This document shows positions 22,002-32,185 of a stretch of DNA of 64,000 nucleotides, piece after piece. The stretch lies in the NCBI GenBank assembly GCA_016124955.1, contig WGMR01000007.1:310910-374909 (forward strand), written 5' to 3'. The notes beneath the pieces were generated by a model. It saw nothing but the letters and a program-made list of their open reading frames with translations, ran no database searches and had not been told where the DNA came from. The stretch's first letter is position 1. Every line of letters begins with the position of its first letter. A program made the position numbers and the translations under genes. This DNA comes from Alphaproteobacteria bacterium (lineage in GTDB: Bacteria; Pseudomonadota; Alphaproteobacteria; UBA9219; RFNS01).

Positions 22002-22393
22002 GCGCGGAACTATACTGGCTGACCCTCGTTACACTCATGACCGGTCTTGTCTGGGCGCCCTATATCGTCAACCGGCTTGTTGAATATGGAAGTGCGGCGG
22101 TTATGAAGCCGCGTATCCCCGCCCCGCCGAAGGCGGCATGGGCGGCGCGCATGATGAAGGCGCATGCGAACGCAGTCGAAAACCTCGCGGTGTTCGCGCC
22201 GCTGGCGCTGGCGGTGCATGTTTCCGGCATGGGCAATGAAACCACGGCCATGGCCGCCATGCTCTATTTCTGGGCGCGGCTTGTGCATTTGGTTGTGCAG
22301 ACGCTGGCGGTGCCGTTGTTGCGCACACTGGCTTTTGCGACAGGTTTTTTCTGCCAATTGACGCTGGCCTTGACATTGCTTGGCGTGATCTAA
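21998..22393 (+). CDS. MAPEG-family membrane protein (second copy)
   Basis: 131 residues and four predicted helices. The conserved MAPEG segment is AWAARMMKAHANAVENLAVF (Arg, His-x-Asn-x-x-Glu), and FWARLVHLVVQTLAVPLLRT follows. Only distantly similar to the copy at 16179. It is translationally coupled to pabBC by a four-base overlap. Confidence 0.82.
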   Translation: MSAELYWLTLVTLMTGLVWAPYIVNRLVEYGSAAVMKPRIPAPPKAAWAARMMKAHANAVENLAVFAPLALAVHVSGMGNETTAMAAMLYFWARLVHLVVQTLAVPLLRTLAFATGFFCQLTLALTLLGVI

Positions 22394-22468
22394 GCCAGGA
22401 ATACGTCTAACATGTTGATAATAAATAGATATTTATAATCATCGGCGCTGGCGCGGTCGATGTAATCG

Positions 22469-22497
22469 TTGCATTTTCTGCCACGCCCCTCTATAAA
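22469..22497 (+). promoter_or_regulatory. Sigma-70-type promoter for rpsB-tsf
   Basis: TTGCAT (22469-22474), exactly 17 bases, then TATAAA (22492-22497). It is preceded by an AT-rich stretch (22405-22440). This predicts transcription from about 22504 and a leader of roughly 135 bases. Confidence 0.8.
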
Positions 22498-22499
22498 CC

Positions 22500-22638
22500 G
22501 CCCTGCATGCAGGCGGCAGGTGCCGTTTGTATGACATCACATGCAGGCCGGGTTGTCCCAAAAGGCACCCTCCCATGTCCGGGGCGCAAGCACCGGGAAT
22601 GGCCTGCAGAGGCAACAACATGAAGGAGGAGTGCATCC
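22500..22638 (+). promoter_or_regulatory. Structured leader of rpsB
   Basis: The predicted 5' leader contains the palindrome CCTGCATGCAGG near its start, and a long-range pairing TGCAGGCC (about 22542-22549) with GGCCTGCA (about 22600-22607) that encloses a smaller CCGG/CCGG hairpin. It ends in a strong SD, AAGGAGG at 22623-22629. Ribosomal protein S2 commonly controls its own operon through the leader, so autoregulation is a reasonable inference. Confidence 0.5.
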
Positions 22639-23424
22639 ATGCCGATGCCAACATTCACCATGCGCCAGCTTTTCGAAGCCGGCATTCATTTCGGCCACAA
22701 CACCCGTCGCTGGAACCCGAAGATGCAGCAGTATCTTTTCGGCGTCCGCAGCGGCGTGCACATCATCGATCTTGAACAGACCGTGCCGATGCTTCATCAG
22801 GCGCTGCAGGTTCTGCGCGATACCGCCGCAGGCGGCGGCCGCGTTCTGTTCGTGGGCACCAAGCGCGCGGCACAGGAAAAGGTTGCGGAAACTGCGCAGC
22901 GTTGCGGCCAGTATTATGTCAACCACCGCTGGCTTGGCGGCATGCTGACGAACTGGAAAACCATTTCGCAATCGATCAAGAAGCTGCGCGAATACAACGA
23001 AAAGTTGGAAAACGAGGCGATGAAGCTGACCAAGAAAGAACAGCTCGATATCGCCCGCAAGCGCGACAAGCTGGAAAAGGCGCTCGGCGGCATCAAGGAA
23101 ATGGGCGGTACGCCCGATATCCTGTTCGTGATCGACACCAACAAGGAGCAGATCGCGGTCGAAGAAGCGACCGTGCTTGGTATCCCTGTGATCGCTATTG
23201 TCGATAGCAACAGCGACCCGGCGCATATCACCTACCCGGTTCCGGGCAACGATGACGCCATCCGCGCCATCGAGATGTATTGCGATCTCGCGTCGGCGGC
23301 GGTGCTTGACGGCATCGAAGCCGAGGTACGTGCCAGCGGCAAGGATGCCGGCGAAGCCGCCGTGGTGCCTGCCGCCAAGCAGGCGGGCGCGGCCGACGAA
23401 GGCCCGATCGCGGCTTCGGCCTGA
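22639..23424 (+). CDS. rpsB: 30S ribosomal protein S2
   Basis: Structural protein of the small ribosomal subunit, 261 residues. Conserved features: [40 protein letters not shown], the coiled-coil insertion (residues about 105-155, [17 protein letters not shown]), and [19 protein letters not shown]. The C-terminus beyond about residue 230 is an Ala-rich extension. It is followed after 84 bases by tsf, the universal rpsB-tsf pair. Confidence 0.98.
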   Translation: MPMPTFTMRQLFEAGIHFGHNTRRWNPKMQQYLFGVRSGVHIIDLEQTVPMLHQALQVLRDTAAGGGRVLFVGTKRAAQEKVAETAQRCGQYYVNHRWLGGMLTNWKTISQSIKKLREYNEKLENEAMKLTKKEQLDIARKRDKLEKALGGIKEMGGTPDILFVIDTNKEQIAVEEATVLGIPVIAIVDSNSDPAHITYPVPGNDDAIRAIEMYCDLASAAVLDGIEAEVRASGKDAGEAAVVPAAKQAGAADEGPIAASA

Positions 23425-23508
23425 TAGAAACTGCGCGCTACCGCGTGCCGCGCCGGACACATCATTCCGTGCGCGGCGCCGGCGGCGCCACAATGAACGG
23501 AGATAGCA

Positions 23509-24432
23509 ATGGCAGAAATTACCGCACAACTCGTGAAGGATCTGCGCGACAAAACCGGCGCGGGCATGATGGACTGCAAAAAGGCGCTTACCGAAGCGAG
23601 CGGCGATATCGAAGCCGCGGTTGACTGGCTGCGCAAAAAGGGCCTGTCGGCTGCCGCCAAGAAGGCCGGCCGTGCCGCCGCCGAAGGGCTTGTGGCCGTG
23701 GCCGCCGATGGCGCAACCGCCGCCATGGTGGAAGTGAATGCCGAAACCGATTTCGTCGGTCGCAACGAACAGTTCCAGAAATTCGCGCTTGCCACCGCCA
23801 GGCTGGCACTGGCCGGCAATGGCGATGTCGAGGCGCTGAAGGCCACACAGTTTCCGGGTGCGAAGCATGCGGTCGCGGACGAATTGACCAACCTGATCGC
23901 CACCATCGGCGAGAACATGGGTATTCGCCGCGCCGCACGCCTGAATGTGAAGCAGGGCGTGGTCGCGAGCTATGTGCACAATGCTGTCGCGCCGGATCTC
24001 GGCAAGATCGGCGTTCTGGTCGCGCTCGAATCCGCCGCGCCCGCAGAAAAGCTGCAGGAGCTGGGCAAGCAACTGGCCATGCATGTGGCCGCCGCGCGCC
24101 CCGAAGCGCTGACGATTGCCGATGTCGATCAAGGCGCGCTCGAGCGCGAACGCTCGGTGCTGGCCGAACAGGCCCGCGCTTCGGGCAAGCCCGAAGACAT
24201 CATCGCCAAGATGGTTGAAGGCCGTTTGCGCAAGTATTACGAGGAAGTCGTTTTCACCGAACAAGTCTATGTGGTGGACGGCGAAACCCGCATCAGCAAG
24301 GTGATCGAAAACGCTTCCAAGGAATTTGGCGCGCCGGTCAAGCTTGCGGGCTTCACCCGCTTCCAGCTGGGCGAAGGCGTTGAAAAGACGCAGGACGATT
24401 TCGCCGCCGAAGTAGCAAAAATGGCCTCGTAA
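23509..24432 (+). CDS. tsf: Elongation factor Ts
   Basis: Nucleotide exchange factor for EF-Tu. 307 residues. The N-terminal UBA-like domain is clear ([20 protein letters not shown]), followed by [15 protein letters not shown], the signature of the core. AACGGAGA precedes the ATG. A GC-rich hairpin (24436-24460) follows the stop. Confidence 0.98.
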   Translation: MAEITAQLVKDLRDKTGAGMMDCKKALTEASGDIEAAVDWLRKKGLSAAAKKAGRAAAEGLVAVAADGATAAMVEVNAETDFVGRNEQFQKFALATARLALAGNGDVEALKATQFPGAKHAVADELTNLIATIGENMGIRRAARLNVKQGVVASYVHNAVAPDLGKIGVLVALESAAPAEKLQELGKQLAMHVAAARPEALTIADVDQGALERERSVLAEQARASGKPEDIIAKMVEGRLRKYYEEVVFTEQVYVVDGETRISKVIENASKEFGAPVKLAGFTRFQLGEGVEKTQDDFAAEVAKMAS

Positions 24433-24435
24433 CCG

Positions 24436-24460
24436 CCCGGCAAAGGGGGTTTTCGCCGGG
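24436..24460 (+). other. Hairpin between tsf and pyrH
   Basis: CCCGGC (24436-24441) / GCCGGG (24455-24460), 6-bp stem just after the tsf stop, without a T tract. It is more likely an mRNA stabiliser or processing site than a terminator. An AT-rich GATATAAG (about 24482) could be the -10 of a promoter for pyrH, but I see no good -35. Confidence 0.45.
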
Positions 24461-24517
24461 CATGGGAATGGCGTAAATTCGTGATATAAGAGTGGCGGAT
24501 CACCAAGGGGGCGCCTG

Positions 24518-25291
24518 ATGGCAAACAAAACAGTGCAAAAAAACGCCGCACCCGGTGTTCCCCTGAAGGCTATTTCCGGCTCCGCCCTTTATAACCGCGT
24601 TCTCGTCAAGCTTTCGGGCGAAGCCCTGATGGGCAGCCATGAATACGGGCTCGATCCCATCGTGGTCGATCGTGTGGCGGGCGAGATCAAAAGTGTTATC
24701 GATATGGGCGTGCAGGTTTGCGCCGTGATCGGCGGCGGCAATATCTTCCGCGGCATTTCCGGCGCGGCCAGCGGCATGGATCGCGCCACGGCCGATTATA
24801 TGGGCATGCTGGCGACCGTGATCAACGCGCTTGCCATGCAAAATGCCCTTGAAAAGGCGGGCGTGCCGACGCGGGTGCAATCCGCGATCCCGATGTCTTC
24901 GGTGTGCGAACCCTATATTCGCCGCCGCGCCATGCGCCACATGGAAAAGAGCCGCGTGGTGATTTTTGCCGCAGGAACCGGCAACCCCTTTTTCACAACC
25001 GACAGTGCCGCGGCGCTACGCGCTTCGGAGATGCAGTGCGATGCGCTGCTCAAGGCCACCAAGGTCGATGGCGTCTATAGCGCCGACCCGAAGAAAGATA
25101 AGAATGCGCAGCGCTACGATCGGCTAAGCTATTTCGATGTGCTTTCGCAGGATCTCGAGGTCATGGACACCTCGGCCATCTCGCTGGCACGCCAGAGCAA
25201 AATTCCGATCCTTGTTTTCTCGATCTTCGAGCAAGGCGGCTTCGCGAATGTGATGCAGGGCAAAGGCAAGTTCACAATCATCACAGACTAA
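24518..25291 (+). CDS. pyrH: UMP kinase
   Basis: Phosphorylates UMP to UDP, hexameric, of the amino acid kinase fold. 257 residues. The core starts at [37 protein letters not shown] and [17 protein letters not shown] are all intact. The first 25 residues form an extra N-terminal tail, so a later start is imaginable, but ATG 24518 is the only good one. It lies between tsf and frr as in most bacteria. Confidence 0.97.
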   Translation: MANKTVQKNAAPGVPLKAISGSALYNRVLVKLSGEALMGSHEYGLDPIVVDRVAGEIKSVIDMGVQVCAVIGGGNIFRGISGAASGMDRATADYMGMLATVINALAMQNALEKAGVPTRVQSAIPMSSVCEPYIRRRAMRHMEKSRVVIFAAGTGNPFFTTDSAAALRASEMQCDALLKATKVDGVYSADPKKDKNAQRYDRLSYFDVLSQDLEVMDTSAISLARQSKIPILVFSIFEQGGFANVMQGKGKFTIITD

Positions 25292-25317
25292 TCCATCCGC
25301 AATCCCCGGGGACAATC

Positions 25318-25860
25318 ATGACAGTGAATATCGACGAATTCGGCAAACGCATGGACGGCGCATTCGATGCGCTGAAGAAGGAATTCGGCAGCCTGCGCAC
25401 CGGCCGTGCCTCTACCAATCTGCTCGAGCATGTCTCGGTCGATGCCTATGGCAGCGCCATGCCGATTAACCAGGTTGGTACCGTCGGCGTGCCCGAACCG
25501 CGCCTGCTGACCGTGCAGGTGTGGGACAAGGGGCTTGTGAAATCGGTGGAAAAGGCGATCCGCGACGCCGGGCTCGGCCTCAACCCGCAGCCCGATGGGC
25601 AGCTGGTCCGCGTGCCGGTGCCGGAGCTGAGTGCCGAGCGGCGGCAGGAGCTTGTGAAAATCTCGGGCAAATATGCAGAGCAGGCGCGTGTGGCAGTGCG
25701 CAATGTGCGCCGCGATGCGATGGATACTTTGAAAAAAGCCGCCCTGCCGGAAGACGATCACAAAAAGCTTACCGACAAGGTGCAGCAACTGACCGACCAG
25801 CATATCAAGAAGATCGATGAAGCGCTGGCGGGCAAAGAAAAAGAAGTGACGCAGGTCTGA
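25318..25860 (+). CDS. frr: Ribosome recycling factor
   Basis: Works with EF-G to split the post-termination ribosome. 180 residues, slightly short of E. coli. Features: [11 protein letters not shown] (the RTGRA motif of domain I), the domain II insertion ([20 protein letters not shown]), and the final three-helix bundle with [18 protein letters not shown] and NVRRDAMD. uppS begins 11 bases downstream. Confidence 0.97.
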   Translation: MTVNIDEFGKRMDGAFDALKKEFGSLRTGRASTNLLEHVSVDAYGSAMPINQVGTVGVPEPRLLTVQVWDKGLVKSVEKAIRDAGLGLNPQPDGQLVRVPVPELSAERRQELVKISGKYAEQARVAVRNVRRDAMDTLKKAALPEDDHKKLTDKVQQLTDQHIKKIDEALAGKEKEVTQV

Positions 25861-25871
25861 CGGAGCGAGTT

Positions 25872-26618
25872 ATGCAACCGGTTGACCACCCTTTCGACAA
25901 GGACGCGATCAAGACGCCGATGCATGTCGCCATCATCATGGACGGAAACGGCCGCTGGGCCGCGGCGCGCGGCTTGCCGCGCACCATGGGCCACCGTGCG
26001 GGGATCGAAGCCGTGAAGCGCACGCTTGAAGCGTGCAAGAGCCTGCCGGTCAAATATCTTACGCTTTACAGCTTTTCCGCCGAAAACTGGCGCCGTCCGC
26101 TCGACGAGATCGAAGAGCTGATGCAGTTGCTGCGTTTTTATCTGCGCAGCGAGCTTGCCAACATGCATCGCAACGGCATCCGCGTCCGCATCATTGGCGA
26201 ACGCGATAAGTTGCCCAAGGATATCGTCGATATGGTCAACCATGCCGAGGAGCTGACGAAAGATAACCAGGCGTTGACACTTGTGATCGCACTTTCCTAC
26301 GGCGCGCGGCAGGAAATTGCGGCCGCCGCCCGCGCAATCGCGGAAAAGGTCTCGACCGGTGCGCTGCGCCCCGCGCAGGTGGACGAAGGCGAGGTGATGG
26401 CCGCGCTTTATACGCACGATCTGCCCGATCCGGACCTGATCATTCGTACCAGCGGCGAACAAAGGCTTTCCAACTTCCTTTTGTGGCAATCGGCCTATGC
26501 CGAATTCTTCTTCACCGAAACACTGTGGCCGGATTTTGGCGCGCGCGATCTTGAAGCCGCGCTCGGCGAATTTCAGCGCCGTGAGCGCCGCTACGGAGCA
26601 ACCGTTGGGCAAAACTGA
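25872..26618 (+). CDS. uppS: Undecaprenyl pyrophosphate synthase
   Basis: cis-prenyltransferase that makes the C55 carrier for cell-wall and polysaccharide synthesis. 248 residues. IIMDGNGRWA holds the catalytic Asp; GHRAGIEAVKRTL, TLYSFSAENWRRP and RTSGEQRLSNFLLWQSAYAE are the further family motifs. It overlaps the cdsA start by 14 bases. Confidence 0.97.
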   Translation: MQPVDHPFDKDAIKTPMHVAIIMDGNGRWAAARGLPRTMGHRAGIEAVKRTLEACKSLPVKYLTLYSFSAENWRRPLDEIEELMQLLRFYLRSELANMHRNGIRVRIIGERDKLPKDIVDMVNHAEELTKDNQALTLVIALSYGARQEIAAAARAIAEKVSTGALRPAQVDEGEVMAALYTHDLPDPDLIIRTSGEQRLSNFLLWQSAYAEFFFTETLWPDFGARDLEAALGEFQRRERRYGATVGQN

Positions 26619-27441
26619 CGGGGTTGAGCTTTGGAAGCGTGTGCTTGCGGCGGCCGTTTTCGGGCCGCTCGTGCTGGCGGCAATTTATTTCGACGGTTCT
26701 TTCTATAACGCTTTCATCATGGTGCTCGGCATGCTCGGCATGCGCGAATGGCTGCGCATGACGCAAAAAACCCCCTCGCGCCTGACCCGTGCTGCCGCCT
26801 ATGGCAGCACCAGCATCATTATTATAGCCGGGCTGTTGCTGCCGATCGCCTGGGCGGCGCTGGGCGGTATTGTGCTTATGCTTATTCTTTTCGTGATCGC
26901 AGCGCGCAAGGATTGGGATGTGGCGGGCTGGATCGCGTTCGGTATTCCCTATCTGGCCGGCAGCTGCCTTGCGCTTTTGTATTTGCGCAACGGTACCGGC
27001 GCGGGGGCTGACGGCGGCCAGATCGGCATGGGGCTTACCTATTTCCTTGTGCTCACGGTTTGGGGCACCGATGTGGGCGCCTATGCCGCCGGCAAATTGA
27101 TCGGCGGCGCCAAGCTTGTGCCGCAAATCAGCCCTTCCAAGACCTGGGCGGGCTTGTTCGGGGGCGTGTTTTGCGCGGTTTTGGCCGGTTATGCGGTGGC
27201 AAACGCTTTTGGGGTGCAGAACCCGCTGGTTGCTATATTATTGGCCGCGCTGCTGGCCGTGGTATCCCAGTTGGGAGATTTGTTCGAATCGTACATCAAA
27301 CGGCGGGCCGGTATGAAGGATAGCGGCGGGATCATCCCCGGCCACGGCGGGCTGCTCGACCGGGTCGATGGCCTGGTGTTCGCGGCCTCGTTCTTCGTAT
27401 TGTTTCAGGTCATGGTAGGGACGGAATTGTCATGGTGGTAA
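26605..27441 (+). CDS. cdsA: Phosphatidate cytidylyltransferase
   Basis: Converts phosphatidic acid and CTP to CDP-diacylglycerol at the inner membrane. 278 residues from TTG 26605, chosen because GGAG lies 6 bases before it; the alternative is GTG 26641. There are about seven hydrophobic helices. The signature stretches [12 protein letters not shown] and [18 protein letters not shown], followed by LLDRVDG, are intact. The frame is open upstream through uppS, without conservation. The 3' end overlaps dxr by 10 bases. Confidence 0.94.
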   Translation: MGKTDGVELWKRVLAAAVFGPLVLAAIYFDGSFYNAFIMVLGMLGMREWLRMTQKTPSRLTRAAAYGSTSIIIIAGLLLPIAWAALGGIVLMLILFVIAARKDWDVAGWIAFGIPYLAGSCLALLYLRNGTGAGADGGQIGMGLTYFLVLTVWGTDVGAYAAGKLIGGAKLVPQISPSKTWAGLFGGVFCAVLAGYAVANAFGVQNPLVAILLAALLAVVSQLGDLFESYIKRRAGMKDSGGIIPGHGGLLDRVDGLVFAASFFVLFQVMVGTELSWW

Positions 27442-28637
27442 AAACACAAGCTTTGCAGAAAGATTACCCCGCCGCAGCGCCCGCGCAGCGTAGCGTGACG
27501 ATATTGGGCGCCACCGGTTCGGTTGGCTGCCAAACGATAGACCTGATCGAACGTTCCCCCGGCAAATACAGGGTGCTGGCGCTCACCGCATGGCGCAATG
27601 TTCAGAAGCTCGCCGAACAGGCGCGCAGCCTGAAGCCCGAAGTTGCGGTAATCGCAGACCCCGCCTGCTACGACGAACTTAAGGCCGCGCTCGCGGGCAC
27701 CGGCGTGCGCGCCGCCGCCGGGCCACAAGCGGTTGTGGAAGCTGCGCAAATGCCGGCGGATTGGGTGATGGCCGCCATCGTCGGCGCTGCCGGGTTGCCC
27801 GCCACGCTGGCCGCCGTGCGCCGCGGCGCGGTGGTCGCGTTCGCCAACAAGGAAACGCTTGTATGCGCCGGGCCGCTGATGATGGACCTTGCCGCGCAAT
27901 CCGGCGCGAAGCTTTTGCCGGTGGACAGCGAGCATAATGCCATCTGGCAGGTATTCGATTTCGATCGCAAGGAAGCAGTGACACGCCTGATCCTGACCGC
28001 TTCGGGCGGGCCGTTTCGCACCATGACGCGCGCCGACATGGCAGCGATGACGGCGGCGCAGGCGGTGAAGCATCCGGTCTGGACTATGGGCGCCAAGATA
28101 TCGATCGATAGCGCGACCCTGATGAACAAGGGGCTTGAGGTCATCGAAGCGCATTTTCTTTTCGCCATGCCGGAAGAGAAGATAGACGTTGTGGTGCATC
28201 CGCAATCGGTGATCCACAGCATGGTGGAATATGCCGATGGCTCGGTGCTGGCCCAGCTCGGTACACCCGATATGCGCACGCCCATCGGCTATACGCTGGC
28301 ATGGCCTGAACGCATGGAAACGCCGGCCGCGCGGCTCGATCTCGCGCAGATCGGTTCTCTGACCTTTGAAGCGCCGGACCCGGAAAAATTCCCCGCCCTG
28401 CGCCTGGCGCGCGAAGCGATGCGTGCGGGCGGCACCGCGCCCGCCGTGCTCAATGCCGCGAACGAGGTTTCGGTGCAGGCGTTCCTGGACGGCAAAATCG
28501 GCTTTCTCGATATCGAGCGCATCAACGAAGCGACGCTGGGGCAGGTTCCGGCCGCGCGGCTCAGTGGGCTCGATGTGCTGGCGGAGGCCGATGCCGCCGC
28601 CCGCCGTCATGCCCAAACGCTGTCGGGCGGGAAGTAG
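27432..28637 (+). CDS. dxr: 1-deoxy-D-xylulose 5-phosphate reductoisomerase
   Basis: First committed step of the MEP isoprenoid pathway (DXP to MEP with NADPH). 401 residues: NADPH site [28 protein letters not shown], the metal-binding [12 protein letters not shown], then [18 protein letters not shown]. This gene and uppS in the same run link isoprenoid supply with undecaprenyl synthesis. Confidence 0.97.
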   Translation: MVVKTQALQKDYPAAAPAQRSVTILGATGSVGCQTIDLIERSPGKYRVLALTAWRNVQKLAEQARSLKPEVAVIADPACYDELKAALAGTGVRAAAGPQAVVEAAQMPADWVMAAIVGAAGLPATLAAVRRGAVVAFANKETLVCAGPLMMDLAAQSGAKLLPVDSEHNAIWQVFDFDRKEAVTRLILTASGGPFRTMTRADMAAMTAAQAVKHPVWTMGAKISIDSATLMNKGLEVIEAHFLFAMPEEKIDVVVHPQSVIHSMVEYADGSVLAQLGTPDMRTPIGYTLAWPERMETPAARLDLAQIGSLTFEAPDPEKFPALRLAREAMRAGGTAPAVLNAANEVSVQAFLDGKIGFLDIERINEATLGQVPAARLSGLDVLAEADAAARRHAQTLSGGK

Positions 28638-28643
28638 GGCGCT

Positions 28644-29783
28644 ATGGAAGCGATGTTCGATATTCTCACAAACTATTTCATCCCGTTCGTGGTGGTGCTT
28701 ACGGTTGTCGTATTCGTGCACGAATACGGTCATTACTGGGTCGCGCGCCGCTGCGGCGTGAAGATCGAAACTTTTTCGATCGGTTTCGGGCCCGAGCTGT
28801 TCGGCTGGACCGATAGTCACGGCACGCGCTGGAAATTCTCGGCCGTTCCGCTCGGCGGCTATGTAAAGATGTTCGGCGATGCCGACCCGGCCTCGACCCC
28901 CGATGCTGCGGTCAAAACCATGACGGATACGGAAAAAAGCGTCGCTTTCTATCATAAATCGGTGAACCGGCGTGCCGCCATCGTCTTCGCCGGCCCGGCC
29001 GCGAACTATATCTTCGCCATTATCGTGCTTGCCTTCCTGTTCGCGCTGGCGGGCCAGCCTTTTACCCCGCCGGTTGCGGGTGATGTGCTTGCCGGCGAAC
29101 CCGCGGCCAAGGCCGGTATGCAAAAGGGCGACCGGGTACTGGCGATTGACGGCAGCCCGATCGAGCGGTTTGAGGATATCCAGCGCATCATCAGCGTCGC
29201 GCAGGGCCAGCCCGTGAGCCTGAAGGTGCTGCGCGGCGAAGCGGAAATCAGCATCAAGCTCACGCCCGCCATCACGAAGGTCAAAGATCATTTCGGCAAC
29301 GAACACACCGCGGGCCGCATTGGCCTCGCGAGCACGACCGTGGAGATCAAGAAGCTTCCGCCGGGCGAAGCGCTGATCGGCGCGGCGCGGGAAACCTGGC
29401 ATATGACGGCGGTAACGCTGAAGGCGCTGGGCCAGATGATTGCCGGCACCCGCGACAGCGAAGAGCTGGGCGGCGTGCTGCGGATCGCTAAAATGTCGGG
29501 CGATGTCGCCAGCCAGAAAAGCTCGGCTTCCTTTTTCTGGTTTGTGGCGGTGCTTTCGATTAATCTCGGCCTGATCAACCTGTTCCCCGTGCCCTTGCTC
29601 GATGGCGGGCATCTGCTATTTTATGCGGCTGAGAAGTTGCGCGGGCGGCCTCTGTCCGACCGGCTTCAGGAAGCCGGTGCGCGGGTCGGTCTGGCGCTGG
29701 TTTTGTCCCTTATGTTGTTTGCGACCTGGAACGATCTCGTTCAGCTTCAGGTCGTTAGTTATCTGAAAGGCCTGTTCTCTTGA
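28644..29783 (+). CDS. rseP: Site-2 metalloprotease RseP
   Basis: Intramembrane zinc protease that cleaves anti-sigma factors and remnant signal peptides. 379 residues. The active site VFVHEYGHYWVARR is near residue 24; the second metal ligand region is LFPVPLLDGGHLLF. One PDZ domain lies between (about residues 135-215, with GMQKGDRVLAIDGSPI), fewer than the two in E. coli RseP, as is usual for alphaproteobacteria. Four helices are predicted. The stop overlaps the TTG start of bamA. Confidence 0.95.
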   Translation: MEAMFDILTNYFIPFVVVLTVVVFVHEYGHYWVARRCGVKIETFSIGFGPELFGWTDSHGTRWKFSAVPLGGYVKMFGDADPASTPDAAVKTMTDTEKSVAFYHKSVNRRAAIVFAGPAANYIFAIIVLAFLFALAGQPFTPPVAGDVLAGEPAAKAGMQKGDRVLAIDGSPIERFEDIQRIISVAQGQPVSLKVLRGEAEISIKLTPAITKVKDHFGNEHTAGRIGLASTTVEIKKLPPGEALIGAARETWHMTAVTLKALGQMIAGTRDSEELGGVLRIAKMSGDVASQKSSASFFWFVAVLSINLGLINLFPVPLLDGGHLLFYAAEKLRGRPLSDRLQEAGARVGLALVLSLMLFATWNDLVQLQVVSYLKGLFS

Positions 29784-32185
29784 TCCAGCTGGAATTGCCG
29801 CTTTATCAGAAACCGCCCCTGCGCCGCCGGCTTGCCGGCGCGGCGCTGTGGCTTCTGGTGCCGCTGGCGCTCAGTCCTTCGATCGTGATCGCCGAAGATA
29901 TTGTGAACCCGCCCGCGCCGGAAGCTGTGCCGGTCGAACCCGTGAACCAGATACCGCTGGTGCAGGTGGCCTCAGCCGAAGGGGTCATACGCAGCATCGA
30001 TATCCGCGGCGCGCAGCGCCTTGAACAGGAAACCGTGCTTTCCTATTTGCAGCTCGCGCCGGGGGAGGAAATTGATCAGGACAAGATCAGCGGCTCCCTG
30101 AAATCGCTGTACGCGACCGGCCTGTTCAAAGATGTCGCCATGCATATGGACGGCGGCACGCTGGTGACGGATGTCGAAGAAAACCCGGTCATCAACAAGG
30201 TCATTTTTGAAGGCAACTACGAAGTTTCGGCGGAAGACCTTGAAAAGGAAATCCAGCTCAAGCCGCGTCTGGTTTATACGCTGCCGCGCGTTCAGCGCGA
30301 CATGAAGCGCATTCTGGACGTCTATCGCAGCACCGGCCGTTTCGCCGCCACGGTGGAACCCAAGCTGGTCAAGCTGGAACAAAACCGCGTCGATCTGATC
30401 TTCGAAATTACGGAAGGCGACCGCACCGGCGTGCACAGCATTGCTTTTGTCGGCAACAAGGAATTTTCCAGCGGTGATCTCAGCGAAATCATCTCGACCC
30501 GCGAAACCGCCTGGTGGCGCTTTTTCTCGAATTCCGATTTCTATGATCCCGACCGGCTGAATTTTGACCGCGAATTGCTGCGCAAATTTTATCTGAACGA
30601 AGGCTATGTCGATTTCCGCGTGGTTTCCGCGAATGCCGAGCTGACGCCGGACAAGAAGAACTTCTTCATCACCTTCACGGTGGAAGAAGGCGAGCGTTAC
30701 CGTATCGGCAAAGTGATATTGAAGAGCCAGTTGAAAGGCTTTGATGCCGAAGAGCTGCGCGGCGACGTGACCGTTCAGGAAGGCGAATGGTACAGCGCGG
30801 CCGAGGTGGAAAAGACCATCAACAAGCTGACCGCGGTGATGGGCGACAGGCAATACGCCTTCGTCGATATCGTGCCCGATATCGACCGCCAGCGCGATAG
30901 CAAGACCATCAATCTGACCTTCAGCATCAAGGAAGGCCCGCGCGTTTTCGTGCAGCGCATCGAAACCAACGGCAATCTCCGCACCATGGATAAGGTGATC
31001 CGTCGCGAAATCTTGCTGGCCGAAGGCGACCCTTTCAATATGTCGAAGCTGCGCCGTTCGGAACAGCGCATCAAGGATCTGACCTTCTTTGAAGATGTGA
31101 AGGTAACGCCCGAAGACGGCGCGCAGCCCGACCAGACGGTGATCAAGGTTGATGTGAAGGAAAAGGCAACGGGCGAACTATCCCTCGGTGCGGGCTTTTC
31201 CACCACCGACGGCGTGCTGGGTGACTTCTCGATCCGCGAGCGTAACTTTATGGGCAAGGGGCAGGACGTGCGCATCGGCACCACGCTGTCCAGCCGTACC
31301 AAGCAATTCGATTTCAGCTTCACCGAACCGTACTTCCTTGATCGCGACCTTGCGGCCGGGTTCGACGCCTTCCGCACCACGCGCGATAACCAGGACGAAA
31401 GCGCCTATGATGAAACCAACACCGGCTTTTCGCTGCGCCTCGGTTACCCGCTTTCCGAACAGCTGCGCCAGCGCCTGAGCTATACCTTCCAGAATACCGA
31501 GATCAGCGACGTGCCCTCTACCGCTTCGCGTTTCGTCAAGGAACAATCGGGCACCACCAACACGTCCATGGTCGGGCAGGAACTGATCTACGACACCCGC
31601 GACAGCCGCATTTCGCCGACCGACGGCTATATGATGAAGCTGACCACCGATTTCGCCGGCCTTGGCGGCAGCGTGAAATACATTCGCACCCGCCTGCTGG
31701 GCACAACCTATTACCCGGTCGCCGACGATTGGATCGTCAGCGCGCTGGCCGAAGGCGGTTATATATGGGGCCTTGATCAGAATGTGCGCATCTCCGACCG
31801 TTTCTTCCTCGGCGGCGAAACGCTTCGCGGCTTCCGCTTCGCGGGCGTCGGTCCGCGCGATTTGACCGGCGGTGCGGACGACGCGCTGGGCGGCGAACGC
31901 TATGTGCGCGGCAATGTCGAGCTGACCATGCCTTCGCCGCTGCCTGATGAGGTTGGCGTGAAATTCCATCTGTTTGCCGATGCCGGCACGCTCGGTAAGG
32001 TCGCGGCCACGCCGTTGCCGGGCGAAATATTCCGTAACGAAGAATCTGTGCGCATCAGCGCCGGTATGGGCATGACGTGGCAATCGCCCTTTGGCCCGAT
32101 CCGCATGGATTTTGCCAAGGCGTTGCGCAAGGAAAGCTACGACAAGACCGAAGTGTTCCGCTTCAGCTTCGGCACGAGGTTCTGA
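29780..32185 (+). CDS. bamA: Outer membrane protein assembly factor BamA
   Basis: Omp85 insertase for outer-membrane beta-barrels. 801 residues from TTG 29780, with GAAAGG 9 bases upstream and stop/start overlap with rseP. A signal peptide is suggested by the hydrophobic run LWLLVPLALSPSIVIA. Five POTRA repeats follow (about residues 70-420; the first begins IRSIDIRGAQRLEQETV). The C-terminal barrel includes the conserved GETLRGFRFAGVGPRD segment, and the last residue is the aromatic Phe expected for outer-membrane targeting (FSFGTRF). Confidence 0.97.
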   Translation: MIQLELPLYQKPPLRRRLAGAALWLLVPLALSPSIVIAEDIVNPPAPEAVPVEPVNQIPLVQVASAEGVIRSIDIRGAQRLEQETVLSYLQLAPGEEIDQDKISGSLKSLYATGLFKDVAMHMDGGTLVTDVEENPVINKVIFEGNYEVSAEDLEKEIQLKPRLVYTLPRVQRDMKRILDVYRSTGRFAATVEPKLVKLEQNRVDLIFEITEGDRTGVHSIAFVGNKEFSSGDLSEIISTRETAWWRFFSNSDFYDPDRLNFDRELLRKFYLNEGYVDFRVVSANAELTPDKKNFFITFTVEEGERYRIGKVILKSQLKGFDAEELRGDVTVQEGEWYSAAEVEKTINKLTAVMGDRQYAFVDIVPDIDRQRDSKTINLTFSIKEGPRVFVQRIETNGNLRTMDKVIRREILLAEGDPFNMSKLRRSEQRIKDLTFFEDVKVTPEDGAQPDQTVIKVDVKEKATGELSLGAGFSTTDGVLGDFSIRERNFMGKGQDVRIGTTLSSRTKQFDFSFTEPYFLDRDLAAGFDAFRTTRDNQDESAYDETNTGFSLRLGYPLSEQLRQRLSYTFQNTEISDVPSTASRFVKEQSGTTNTSMVGQELIYDTRDSRISPTDGYMMKLTTDFAGLGGSVKYIRTRLLGTTYYPVADDWIVSALAEGGYIWGLDQNVRISDRFFLGGETLRGFRFAGVGPRDLTGGADDALGGERYVRGNVELTMPSPLPDEVGVKFHLFADAGTLGKVAATPLPGEIFRNEESVRISAGMGMTWQSPFGPIRMDFAKALRKESYDKTEVFRFSFGTRF

